The notes under the pieces: generated by a model | Database searches by the model: none | What the model was told of the DNA's origin: nothing | What the model saw: the letters and a program-made list of their open reading frames with translations, nothing else | Translations under genes and position numbers: made by a program | From: Nocardioides limicola | GTDB lineage: Bacteria > Actinomycetota > Actinomycetes > Propionibacteriales > Nocardioidaceae | DNA: 64,000 nucleotides | Direction: 5' to 3' | Assembly (NCBI RefSeq): GCF_016827675.1 | Contig: NZ_JAERJA010000009.1 | Span: 62,001 to 126,000, forward strand | Shown here: positions 27,988-35,920 of the stretch, one piece after another | How positions within the stretch are numbered: the stretch's first letter is position 1 | Layout: each line of letters opens with the position of its first letter

Positions 27988-28428
27988 GTGACCCGACGTT
28001 TGATCGCATTCGCGACATCGCCGACGACGAGAGCCGTTGCGGTCCTGGTTTCGTGGGTAGTTGTGGGCCTAGTTTGGCATTTCGCGATGGCGGCGCTCCT
28101 CTGGAAGCTGGACTTCACTCACTCCGCGGCTCTGCTCGTGATGTCGGGGATCGGGATCGTGGTTTCCGCTCGGCTGCTGAAGGTCGAGGACGCTCTCAGG
28201 CACCTCGCCAAGATCGGCACCCTGAAGCTGCTCGTGGCGACAGCTCTGATCGGCGCATTCTCAGTAGGTGCCGGAAGTGCGCTGATCAGTTCCCTCAGTC
28301 TTTCGACTGACTCGCTCGCCCTCGTCGTCTTGTTCATCCTCCTTGGGATATTGCCGTTCGTGTTCGCGACACTCCTGGCAGGGCTTCGCGTCACGAGCGC
28401 GATCCTTCGAAAACTTCGCATGATCTAG
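27988..28428 (+). CDS. Membrane protein of unknown function
   Basis: This 146-residue protein has four predicted helices (near residues 17-35, 47-62, 80-102 and 108-130) and a basic C-terminus (LRVTSAILRKLRMI). It begins with GTG 27988 without a clear ribosome site. Codon use is markedly less GC-rich than in the housekeeping genes, and it lies between rsmE and the transposase remnants, so it is probably part of acquired DNA. The 281 bases between rsmE and this gene hold no convincing gene. No family is recognised. Confidence 0.45.
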   Translation: MTRRLIAFATSPTTRAVAVLVSWVVVGLVWHFAMAALLWKLDFTHSAALLVMSGIGIVVSARLLKVEDALRHLAKIGTLKLLVATALIGAFSVGAGSALISSLSLSTDSLALVVLFILLGILPFVFATLLAGLRVTSAILRKLRMI

Positions 28429-28459
28429 TGGCGCGGATTTGAAGTTGTTGCAGGGCTCA

Positions 28460-29218
28460 TCACGATCCAGGGTGTAGTTGCGGTCTGAAGCCGCTGGTCT
28501 TGAGCAACGATCTGGCGATGTAGTTGGTCAGGTTGCGGAACCCGAGCGCGGAGCCACGCAGGTGCTCGAGCCGCCCGTTGATCGCCTCCATCGGGCCATT
28601 GGACGTGCCGGGACGGTCGAAGTACGCGAGCACGTCGGCGGCCCGCTTCTTCAGGGTCCGCCCCAGGGTGGTGGTCTCGACCAGCGCCTTCGGTACGCCG
28701 CTGGTGATCGAGTCGATCAGATTGACCATCAGGTCACGGCCTTGGCGGTGGTCTTCGTGCCGGTAGGCGGCGATCATCCGCTGGTAGACGCCCCAGGACG
28801 CCTCGACCTCGACATGGGCGTCGTCGGCGAGCAGCGCCCGCAGCCTGTCGGCCTGTTTGTCGGTGAGCAGGTCGGCGCCGGTGTGCAGTGTGCGCCGCGA
28901 CTTGTAGAGAGGGTCGTCTTTGAAGCCGGTGAACCCGTCCATCGCGTCCACCTCGACCGCACCGCGGAAGGCCTCGTCGCGTTCGGCGAGCCATGCCTTG
29001 AACGCCTGCTTGGAGCGGCCCTCGACTATGTCGAGCAGCCGCGCCGGACCAGTGCCGTCGCGGACCGGGGTGGGGGTCAACTCGGTCAACAGCCCACCTT
29101 CACCGGTCAGGGCCAGACCACGATCGGTGGCCGAAGCCACCAACTCCTCGGCGAGCCGGACCATGTCCGGCTCCCTGACCGCTGGCAACGCCGTACTCTC
29201 AGACTCATGCTCGCTCAT
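28460..29218 (-). pseudogene. Chimeric transposase remnant: IS256-type N-terminus joined to ISL3-type C-terminus
   Basis: The first ~47 residues (MSEHESESTALPAVREPDMV...GEGGLLTELT) are the start of an IS256-family transposase; a near-identical copy lies at 32432. From there the frame continues as the C-terminal two thirds of an ISL3-family transposase (LLDIVEGRSKQAFKAWLAER, MVNLIDSITSGVPKALVE, PMEAINGRLEHLRGSALGFRNL with the last acidic catalytic residue). Neither half is complete, so the 252-residue frame is a deletion or recombination product and should not transpose. The IS256-type terminal repeat lies 56 bases upstream of its start. Confidence 0.85.
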
Positions 29219-29273
29219 GATGTGATGTTCGTTCGACCACGGACCCAGCCCGTGGCATCACGCCGATGCGCTT

Positions 29274-29295
29274 ACACAAAATTCCTGACAGACCC
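29274..29295 (-). mobile_element. IS256-type left terminal sequence (minus orientation)
   Basis: GGGTCTGTCAGGAATTTTGTGT (minus strand), 56 bases before the truncated transposase start, is identical to the sequence at 32355-32376 on the plus strand. The two ends face each other across about 3.06 kb. Confidence 0.8.
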
Positions 29296-29339
29296 CTCTA
29301 CGACGCATTCTCCGGCAAGGTTACGGCGGTCATGCTGAA

Positions 29340-29534
29340 GTGCTGAGCCGTGTAGTAGGTACCTTTCGTAGCCGAGCTTGGCCTTGGTTCTTCACTTTGG
29401 GACTCTTGTTCCTATGTTCGTGGGCCTTGGAGAGGGGGGTATACCCCGAATGGTGGCTAATTATCCCGCTGGGGTGGTTTGTGGCGGCGGCGACAATGGC
29501 GTGGCAAGAAGGCAGGGACTCAAAGTTGGAGTGA
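29340..29534 (+). CDS. Possible small membrane protein in the mobile island
   Basis: This is a 64-residue frame with two hydrophobic helices (WFFTLGLLFLCSWALERG and WWLIIPLGWFVAAATMAW). It has a GTG start and no clear ribosome site. The hydrophobic pattern is convincing for a membrane protein, but it may be the surviving end of a longer gene. Low GC relative to the chromosome suggests transfer. Confidence 0.35.
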   Translation: MLSRVVGTFRSRAWPWFFTLGLLFLCSWALERGVYPEWWLIIPLGWFVAAATMAWQEGRDSKLE

Positions 29535-29581
29535 CACCTGCCGGCGTCGGAACTTGTCAAGGTGAATGAGGCCAGTGGGTG

Positions 29582-30459
29582 TCAGGCGGCGGCATGATCG
29601 GCCGGGTCGGCTGGCGCGGTGGGCTGGTTGATCCAGGCGTCCTGGGGCAGGTCGAGGATCTTGGTGTCGGTGGCGGTGCCGAACCGTTCGGGTGTCCCTG
29701 CTCGCGCTGCGGCGAGTGGCGGCGGATCGATGGACGGCGATGATGTAGCGGGAGTAGATGTCGATCATCACGTAGGCGTCGTAGTAGATCCCGCGGGCCG
29801 GTCCAGCCAGCTTGGTGACGTCCCATGTAGACCTGCCCAGGTCCGGTGGCCACCAGTTCGGGTACCGCCCGGGCGGGGTGTCGGGCCAGCCGGCGGCGTT
29901 CCTTGACCTGGCCGGCGTCGGCGAGGATCCGGTACATCGTGGAGACCGATCACAGGTAGGTCCGACTCTCCAGGAGCGTGGCGTAGACCTGTAGCGGCGG
30001 CTGGTCGACGAACTCGGTCGAGTCCAAGACCTCCAGCACCCGGGTCCGTTCGGCCAGGCTGAGCTTGTTCACCGGGGCCGCGCGGGGCGAGGCGTCGGTT
30101 GCGGGGGCCGGGTTCACGCGCCGGGTCGCGGTTGCCCGCGAGACACCGATCAACGCCGCCGCCCCGGGTGGTGAGGCTCGCGCCGCAGCCGAGCCAGCTC
30201 AGCCTGCTCCGCGGACGGCCGCCCGGGCTCCTTGCCCTCAAGCAGGCCCGCGTCGCGGAGCCGTCGCCATTCCGAGATCAGCAAGGAGTACAGAGCCCTC
30301 GCGGCGCAGGTACGCGCCGCCCTGCCCGACCTCGCATGCCGTCTCGCACTCGGTCAGGTGGTGGAGCTTCTGGGCCGGGGTGAATGACCGGCGCCGTGAC
30401 GGGCCACCAGCCCGAGGAGAACTCATCGCCCCATCCTCGGCCATCTCGGCAGAGGTCAA
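29582..30459 (-). pseudogene. IS3-family insertion sequence remnant (orfA + orfB fragments)
   Basis: Read on the minus strand, the right part encodes an IS3-type OrfA start (RRRSFTPAQKLHHLTECETACE...GGAYLRREG). The middle encodes OrfB pieces (STMYRILADAGQVKERRRLARHPARAVPELVATGPGQVY, then YDAYVMIDIYSRYIIAVH with the catalytic DDE region start), and the left end encodes an OrfB tail (LPQDAWINQP). Frameshifts separate the pieces, and the central OrfB section between the SRY segment and the tail is missing. It is a dead element inside the island. Confidence 0.8.
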
Positions 30460-30578
30460 AAGCCATCGTGCTGCTCATCGGTGATCGGTCCTTGATCTCG
30501 CCCTGCGTTAGGCGGACTTGCTATGAACCACTGGACTCAACTCACCCTGACACGCAGGGCCTCGCCAACACCCATGAC

Positions 30579-30623
30579 CTGTGGGCCCTACCCGTTGATC
30601 TGCGCACCGGGTAGGGCCCACAG
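30579..30623. repeat. Perfect 16-bp inverted repeat (strong hairpin)
   Basis: CTGTGGGCCCTACCCG (30579-30594) and its exact complement (30608-30623) enclose a 13-nt loop. There is no T tract, so it is not a normal intrinsic terminator. It lies 160 bases upstream of a small gene in the plasmid-like part of the island. Confidence 0.9.
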
Positions 30624-30782
30624 CCATCTCCCGACGTCTGGCGGCACTGCGCGCAGGAACGAACCTCCTTGCGCACCCGGGATGAGCCCGAACCGTCCCC
30701 GCCGAGGTCGGAACTTCCTCCGGCCCACCGGGCATTCTCCGGCGGCAGCACGTTCGCCGTCGGAGTGGACGAAGGACTAACC

Positions 30783-31007
30783 ATGAACATCCAACAGTTC
30801 GTCACCCTGTTCCTCGCGGCTGAGGTCGCCATCCGCACCCTCGCTCTCATGTGCCACTACCTGGCGGAGAGGACCCCAGCGGAGATTGCGGAGGACGACC
30901 GCAGCACTCAGCCCCCGTCACCGCAGCCCTCCCGGATGCGGCACGCGTCCTCCTGGCTCACCCGCGCCTGCATGGTCCTCGACATCCTCAGCCGACTCCT
31001 CGGCTGA
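30783..31007 (+). CDS. Small protein of plasmid-like island, function unknown
   Basis: This 74-residue protein begins MNIQQFVTLFLAAEVAIRTLALMCHYL with a helical, partly hydrophobic N-terminus, then a Pro/Ser-rich stretch and a short amphipathic helix (LTRACMVLDILSRLLG). A GAAGGA ribosome site precedes ATG 30783. It lies between two large inverted repeats and upstream of the ardC-like gene, as small leading-region genes of conjugative plasmids do. No family is recognised. Confidence 0.45.
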   Translation: MNIQQFVTLFLAAEVAIRTLALMCHYLAERTPAEIAEDDRSTQPPSPQPSRMRHASSWLTRACMVLDILSRLLG

Positions 31008-31074
31008 GGGGCCGGGCGACAGAGGCCCGGCGAAGGGCTGACCCTGCCGGGTCAGACAGCCCTCCCACCAGGTT

Positions 31075-31201
31075 CCTTGCTCCCAACGCCGCACATCGTT
31101 TCAGGCTCGCCGGCCCAGTCAAGGCCAAGGCATGTCCTCGCTGCGCTCGGAGCCTTGACTGGCCCGGCTCACCCGATGGGCGGCAGTTGTTGGGAGCAAG
31201 G
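31075..31201. repeat. Nested long inverted repeat upstream of the ardC-like gene
   Basis: The outer arms are perfect over 13 bp (CCTTGCTCCCAAC at 31075-31087 and its complement at 31189-31201). The inner arms are 18 bp with two mismatches (31109-31126 and 31151-31168, around GGCCCAGTCAAGGC). Single-stranded DNA of this segment would fold into an extended stem-loop ending about 35 bases before the ardC-like start codon. That resembles single-strand promoters of conjugative leading regions, an interpretation that is inference only. Confidence 0.8.
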
Positions 31202-31236
31202 GGCTCCCGAGGTCACCACCCCGCAGGAGGAACACC

Positions 31237-32327
31237 GTGAGCCTTACGGAGCCCATCGACCACAAGGCCACCCGACAGGCGATGACCGAGCAGGCCGCCG
31301 CCTTCATCGCCAACCTCGCGGGCTGGCCAGCCGCGATGGCAGCCCGCGCGCTGGCCACCCGGCCTACTCGCCGAACAACCAAGCGCTGATCGTGGCTCAA
31401 CTATGGGCTCGGTTCAACGCCGAAGGCATGGACGACCGTGCAGCGTTCGCCGCCGCGATCCACGCCGCCGCCGAGGAGATCGCACCCCGCTACATCTGGG
31501 CCAAGCGCGGCTATGTCCCACAGTCCGGCCGCGGGCTGTGGATCTGGTCGCGCCCCATCCCGATGTGGGTCAACCCCGACACCGGCAAGAAGTGCGACAA
31601 GGACACCCCCGGCGCGGTCCGCAAGACCGTTTTCCGCACCGAGCAGACCTACCGCGCAGCCGACGTCACCAACGACCAGGACGAGACCGCCGAGACCGCC
31701 TACGCCGCACCGGAGTTGCCCGCGGGGGAGGCCCGCGAGGTCTTCAAGCGGATCGCAGCATGGATCACCGTCCAGGGCTGGACCGTCACCCGCACCGGCA
31801 AAGACATGCGCGAGGGCGGCTACACCATCCACGCCACCCGGCAGATCGTCGTCCATGGCGGACTGGCCGAGTGGGCAGCCGTCGAAACCCTGGCCCACGA
31901 GGTTGCCCACGCGCTGCTCCACGGAGCCGAGGAAGACCGGCCCTACGCCGGAGAGCACCGCGGCGACATGGCAGCCAAAGCCGAAGCGGTCGCGTTCGGG
32001 ATCCTGACCGCCTACGGGCAGGGCGACCCAGCCCGAGGCTCGGCCCGCTACGCCGCCGAGTGGACCCGCGACCCCGAGCGGGTCGCGGTGGCCTACGAGC
32101 GCGTCAGCCACGTGCTCGACGCCGTGGCCGCGTCGCGTTCGGTGCCGAAGAGGTCACCGTCGCCGAATCCGCCAAATGACCTTCGACTGGACGACGAAGC
32201 GACCTTCAGCACACCGCGTCATTGGCGAGACATGGCCGGAGGCGAGGACGACCAGAGTGAACTGTTCTGGGAGTTCATCGATGAGATCATGACTAAGTGG
32301 CAACGACGCCAACGCCGTCTGAGATGA
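31237..32327 (+). pseudogene. ArdC-like antirestriction gene, frameshifted
   Basis: GTG 31237 has a strong ribosome site (CAGGAGG, 6-base spacing) and reads MSLTEPIDHKATRQAMTEQA, typical of an ArdC-type N-terminus, but this frame stops at 31387-31389. The homology continues in another frame from about 31350: AYSPNNQALIVAQLWARF, then a ssDNA-binding-like region, then the zincin motif ETLAHEVAHALLHG (HExxH) and KAEAVAFGILTAYG. A second shift near 32130 probably displaced the original end (about 32179). ArdC proteins protect incoming conjugative DNA from restriction. The gene is inactivated unless the indels are sequencing errors. Confidence 0.75.
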
Positions 32328-32354
32328 GCCAGAAGCCCCTCTTCTGATCAGGTG

Positions 32355-32376
32355 GGGTCTGTCAGGAATTTTGTGT
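32355..32376 (+). mobile_element. IS256-type left terminal sequence (plus orientation)
   Basis: It is identical to 29274-29295 but inverted, and also sits 56 bases before a truncated transposase start (32432). The pair brackets the IS3/ardC segment in inverted orientation. Confidence 0.8.
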
Positions 32377-32431
32377 AACCGCATCGGCGTGATGCCACGG
32401 GCTGGGTCCGTGGCAGAAGGAGCATCACGTC

Positions 32432-32615
32432 ATGAACGAGCACGAGTCTGAGACTACGACGTTGCCAGCGGTGAGGGAGCCGGACATGGTTCGGCTCGCC
32501 GAGGAGTTGGTGGCTTCGGCCACCGATCGCGGTCTGGCCCTGACGGGTGAGGGTGGGCTGTTGACCGAGTTGACCCGCAAGGTGCTGGGAGTCGGCGCTG
32601 GAGGCCGACCTGAGT
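32432..32615 (+). pseudogene. IS256-family transposase N-terminal fragment
   Basis: The frame begins MNEHESETTTLPAVREPDMV and continues VRLAEELVASATDRGLALTG, 95% alike to the N-terminus at 29218 on the other strand. After TELTRKVL one extra G shifts the frame (the natural continuation ESALEADL is in another frame), and IS256 homology ends about 32615. The next ~115 bases contain, on the minus strand, the tail of an unrecognised gene (IPPAIGPDEAAILNALQDP, stop at 32620). Confidence 0.8.
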
Positions 32616-32732
32616 TGGGTCAATCGGGTTGGTGCCTTTCGGTCGGGTCTTGCAGAGCGTTGAGGATCGCGGCCTCGTCGGGGCCGATTGCGGGCGGGAT
32701 CGTGATGATCACCCCCAACTCAGGGCATCGAC

Positions 32733-32891
32733 GAGGTCGTGGTGGGTCCCGAGGGCGGTCTCGCGCCAGCCGAGCTGGCCGCCTTCGCCGAGGTCGGCGT
32801 GGAGTCGGTCCACCTCGGGGTCGAGGTGTTGCGCGCCTCCACTGCCAGGTTGGCCGCGGTCGCCGCCCTGCTCAGCCGGACCCGGGGCTGA
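32733..32891 (+). pseudogene. Second copy of the rsmE 3' end
   Basis: This segment reads [20 protein letters not shown] followed by [19 protein letters not shown] and ends SRTRG and TGA. It aligns with the last ~52 codons of rsmE (27545-27706) at about 90% nucleotide identity. Most differences are synonymous, and the knot motif is unchanged. The rest of the gene is absent. The copy therefore diverged under selection, most likely in another genome, before arriving here, rather than decaying in place. Confidence 0.9.
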
Positions 32892-32937
32892 GTTTAAGAT
32901 CGCCCACGACTGGTGACCTGTTGTCTCGGGAGGAAAG

Positions 32938-34098
32938 ATGTCTGAATTTCATGTCGACTATGACGCGTTGGATCGGCTGCAGTTGCTGCTGAACCGCGCG
33001 GCCGCGGATGCGGGTGCCATCAAGAACCATCTCGCTCCCCTTGAGCACCTCAAGGCCGGGGGATCCGGACACCTGGACGGGGCAGCGCATACCGAGGTGA
33101 TCGGATCGATCATGTCTTGGATGGAGAGTCTCGGCCGGGTGTATGCGAGTACGTCGACCGGTGTTGACGATGCCGCGAGGTACTACCGGGAGGCCGACGA
33201 GGCGATCGCCCGTGACTTCGACTCCACCGAGTTCCCGGCAGGTCAGGACATGACTGAGTTCCGCCGGCACCTGGGGTTGTGGCCGATCGACTCGCATGAT
33301 TCCGCTGCGCAGTTCAACGACGTCGGCGATCCTCGCAGTCATGTGTCGACCTACGTCGACCCCGGGGCGTATGAGGACGAGAGCCGGATGAGTGACCTCA
33401 ACTGGTACGACGCCTTCAGCATCAGTGCTTGGGCCAACTCGATGATCACTGAGGCATCTCAGGTGCTGGTCTGGCTGGGCATCAGGGATCGGCGTTTCAA
33501 TCCGCTCGAGGAGCTCTTCCGGCCGTTCGTCGGTGACTGGTCGAGTGTGCGTGCCACGAGTGAGGCGTTGAGCAACGTCTCACTCGCCAATCACGAACTC
33601 GGGCTCAATGTCCGGTGGGCGGGACAAGGGTGTGAGGTGGCCTGGGTCGGGAACGCAGGCAACAGTGCCGCGAGGTTCCTGCTGAATTCGGCGAAGCCGC
33701 CCACGGACTCCATGACACCTCTGGCTGAACTCTCCGCGGCCTACCTCGCGGTGACGAACGACATGATCCAACTCCGCACCGGCCTGGTGGGCCTGTACGG
33801 GACAGCCATCGACACCGCAGTCGAGGTCGCCATTGCCGGAGCCGTCGCCGGAGGGGCTACCGCTTCCGGGGTGGGTGCTCCGGTGGGTGGTCTGGCCGCC
33901 CTGTACGCCGCGTACAAAGCGTCGCGCTTGGCGCAGTACATCACGCAGTTGCTGACCTACATCAGTGCCTTGGAGGCCTCGCTGGATCTGTTCAAGTCGA
34001 TGTTGTCCAAGTGGACCCGGGCTGGTCTGTCGGTCGAACTACCGCCGCTGCCGGATTCGGAGTTCCCCCCGAGCAGACTGCCCGTACCCACCAACTGA
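32938..34098 (+). CDS. Type VII secretion (ESX)-type substrate, EspC/WXG-like N-terminus
   Basis: In this 386-residue protein, residues 1-95 form a helical WXG/EspC-like domain (YDALDRLQLLLNRAAADAGAI) ending in the secretion-type motif Y83-x3-D87 (YREAD). The middle is mixed, and residues about 265-330 contain a hydrophobic Gly/Ala-rich segment (AVEVAIAGAVAGGATASGVG) that could insert in a membrane. A strong ribosome site GGGAGGAAAG precedes ATG 32938. Two small genes follow with tight spacing. No enzymatic motif is recognised, so it may be a structural or pore-type effector. It begins 46 bases after the foreign rsmE fragment, so it may have come with that DNA. Confidence 0.6.
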   Translation: MSEFHVDYDALDRLQLLLNRAAADAGAIKNHLAPLEHLKAGGSGHLDGAAHTEVIGSIMSWMESLGRVYASTSTGVDDAARYYREADEAIARDFDSTEFPAGQDMTEFRRHLGLWPIDSHDSAAQFNDVGDPRSHVSTYVDPGAYEDESRMSDLNWYDAFSISAWANSMITEASQVLVWLGIRDRRFNPLEELFRPFVGDWSSVRATSEALSNVSLANHELGLNVRWAGQGCEVAWVGNAGNSAARFLLNSAKPPTDSMTPLAELSAAYLAVTNDMIQLRTGLVGLYGTAIDTAVEVAIAGAVAGGATASGVGAPVGGLAALYAAYKASRLAQYITQLLTYISALEASLDLFKSMLSKWTRAGLSVELPPLPDSEFPPSRLPVPTN

Positions 34099-34109
34099 GA
34101 GGAGGCGCG

Positions 34110-34451
34110 ATGGATGACGAGGACCGGATCCCCCAGAGCCCTGAAGAGTTCATGGCCGCTGTCCGGGGCACCCAGTATGAGGAGTTCTTTCGGGATGAAG
34201 GCGAACTCGACCGATTGTTCGTCAGGCTTCTGAGCAGCGCTGACGATGAGATGGCTAAGGAAGTCAGCCATGGTCTGCGGGATGGTTCCCTGACCCCGCG
34301 AGCGATCGCCAGCGGTTCTGCCTACCAGGAGTTCCTCGCCTCAAGTGTGACGAAGTTGGGGGACACCGACTTCAAGGCGGTGTTCCGGGAGTTGGCGGCC
34401 CAGCAGCGAGTCCATGACCAGCACAAGAGCAGCGACGATCGTGAGGAGTGA
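34110..34451 (+). CDS. Small acidic partner protein of the ESX-type substrate
   Basis: This 113-residue acidic, helical protein (SPEEFMAAVRGTQYEEFFRDEGELDRLFVRLLSSADDEMAKEV) has no membrane segment or motif that I recognise. GAGAGGAGG lies a few bases upstream of ATG 34110, 11 bases after the previous stop. Its place directly behind a putative secreted protein suggests a chaperone or immunity role; this is inference from position only. Confidence 0.6.
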   Translation: MDDEDRIPQSPEEFMAAVRGTQYEEFFRDEGELDRLFVRLLSSADDEMAKEVSHGLRDGSLTPRAIASGSAYQEFLASSVTKLGDTDFKAVFRELAAQQRVHDQHKSSDDREE

Positions 34452-34923
34452 GTCCTCACGCCGGAAGCGACTGCTCGGAGCCCTCCTGATCGTCGTAGGT
34501 GCGGCTGCGCTGTTGGTCTATCTGGCTGGTCACCTGGTCACCCCGCTGGTCAGTGACCACCTCTCTCCGAAGGCGGAGGCGTCCTGGTCCGGCGAGCAGA
34601 TGTACGTCTACCCGACCCATCGGACCCAGTGCCACCTAGAGGGGCACGATGCCGCCGAGTTCTCCATCGGGGCACACCGCGGGCCCGGCGCCATCCGCCG
34701 CAACGGGGGGCAGTTCAGGCACACGCAGGCGGTCCTCCAGGTCCGCGGCCGGTGGGTGCCCGCAGCGGACGCTGGGGGCACGTTGTCCTGCTCGCGCGGA
34801 GTCTGGATCGCGCGCGGCCCGGCGGTACTGCTGCCCCGCTACGCCGACCTCGGTGCCTTCGTCGTGTTTCCGAGCCTGATCCTGATGCTCGGCGGGGCAG
34901 CGCTACGCCGACTCACTCGATGA
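34414..34923 (+). CDS. Membrane protein behind the ESX-type substrate
   Basis: This protein of up to 169 residues has two transmembrane segments (near residues 20-42 and 148-165) enclosing an extracytoplasmic domain of about 100 residues. That domain has two cysteines (QCHLEGHD and LSCSRG) that could pair. GTG 34441 is an alternative start that would reduce the overlap with the previous gene from 38 to 11 bases. A two-pass topology with an external domain fits an immunity or anchoring protein for a secreted effector, but nothing proves it. Confidence 0.55.
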   Translation: MTSTRAATIVRSESSRRKRLLGALLIVVGAAALLVYLAGHLVTPLVSDHLSPKAEASWSGEQMYVYPTHRTQCHLEGHDAAEFSIGAHRGPGAIRRNGGQFRHTQAVLQVRGRWVPAADAGGTLSCSRGVWIARGPAVLLPRYADLGAFVVFPSLILMLGGAALRRLTR

Positions 34924-35920
34924 CGAACGTCCGCGTGTCCACGAACGCACCGGGCCCCTCGCCGTCGGACGGGTCGTCGGTGCTCACCTCGAGCACGTAG
35001 GTGCCCGGCTCCAGCGCGGAGACGTCGATGTCGTCGCCGTACGGGTAGAGCTGCTCCAGCCAGCCCTCGGCGGCGAAGAAACCGGCGTCCACCTCGGTGC
35101 CGTCGGCGAGGATCCGCCACGGCACGGTGGCCTCGAAGGAGCTGGCCACGCCGTTGACACGCAGCGTGCCCCCGGAGACGGTGCTGCCCTCGGCCGGGTC
35201 GGAGATCGACACCAGGGACAGCACGCTCATCCACTCGCCCTCGGCCAGTGGCTCCGAGGTGGGCTGACCGAACACCTCGGCCACCGGGTTGCCGCCGGCC
35301 ATGAACTGCACCGGGAGGCGCTGACCGATGGCCGCCTGAGCGGTGTAGATCACCTGCTCCAGAGCCTGGGAGGCCTCGTTGCTGTCGGCCACGTCCGAGG
35401 CGCTGGGCACCGAGTCCAACTCGATCCGGATCTGGTCGCCGTCCTCGGTCGCCGACAGCACCTCGGTGCCCGGCCACGGGCTCCAGTAGTCAGGGTCATT
35501 CGGCGTGCCCTGCACGGCGGCCCGCACTGCGGCCAGCAGGTGCGTCTCGTCGGAGACCTGCTGGAACTCGCGGTAGAGCCGCACCCCCATCGGGGTGTCA
35601 CCGAGGTAGTAGACGGCTGCAGTGAACGTCTCGTGCACCGGGTCGGGCTCCGGCTCCGGGTCGGGGGTCGGCTCCTGGGTGGTGGTCGGGTCACTGGTCG
35701 GTGGCAGCGGCTCGGGCGAGCCGAACATGCCGCCCGCCCAGGCGATGCCGGCGATGACGGCGGCCGTGCCGATCACCGACGCTGCGATCACAGCGAACTT
35801 GCTGCTGGCCATGGGGTCCTCCTTGGTCGTGGTGCTGGCGCGGATCGCGGACAGCCTGTCGGTCGGGGTCACGTCTGCGACGGCGTCGTGCAGCAGTCGG
35901 CGCAGTTGGTCGTCGTTCAT
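34913..35920 (-). CDS. GerMN/Gmad2 domain membrane protein
   Basis: This is a 335-residue protein with a short cytoplasmic N-terminus (DDQLRRLLHDAVADVTPTDRL, as in class-I anti-sigma-like tails) and one transmembrane helix (about residues 40-63). A Pro/Glu/Thr linker is followed by a GerMN domain (about 100-220, FTAAVYYLGDTPMGVRLYREF) and a C-terminal Gmad2 immunoglobulin-like domain (about 235-335, LVSISDPAEGSTVSGGTLRV). Its ATG overlaps the stop of an ECF sigma factor, so it is likely that factor's membrane partner or anti-sigma factor. GerMN proteins bind cell-wall-related ligands in spore formers; here the role is inferred. Confidence 0.8.
   Translation of the reverse strand: MNDDQLRRLLHDAVADVTPTDRLSAIRASTTTKEDPMASSKFAVIAASVIGTAAVIAGIAWAGGMFGSPEPLPPTSDPTTTQEPTPDPEPEPDPVHETFTAAVYYLGDTPMGVRLYREFQQVSDETHLLAAVRAAVQGTPNDPDYWSPWPGTEVLSATEDGDQIRIELDSVPSASDVADSNEASQALEQVIYTAQAAIGQRLPVQFMAGGNPVAEVFGQPTSEPLAEGEWMSVLSLVSISDPAEGSTVSGGTLRVNGVASSFEATVPWRILADGTEVDAGFFAAEGWLEQLYPYGDDIDVSALEPGTYVLEVSTDDPSDGEGPGAFVDTRTFVIE

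Noticed and set aside
30384-30614. Frame overlapping the IS3 remnant on the plus strand
   Set aside because: Antisense to IS3 OrfA sequence and without a motif.
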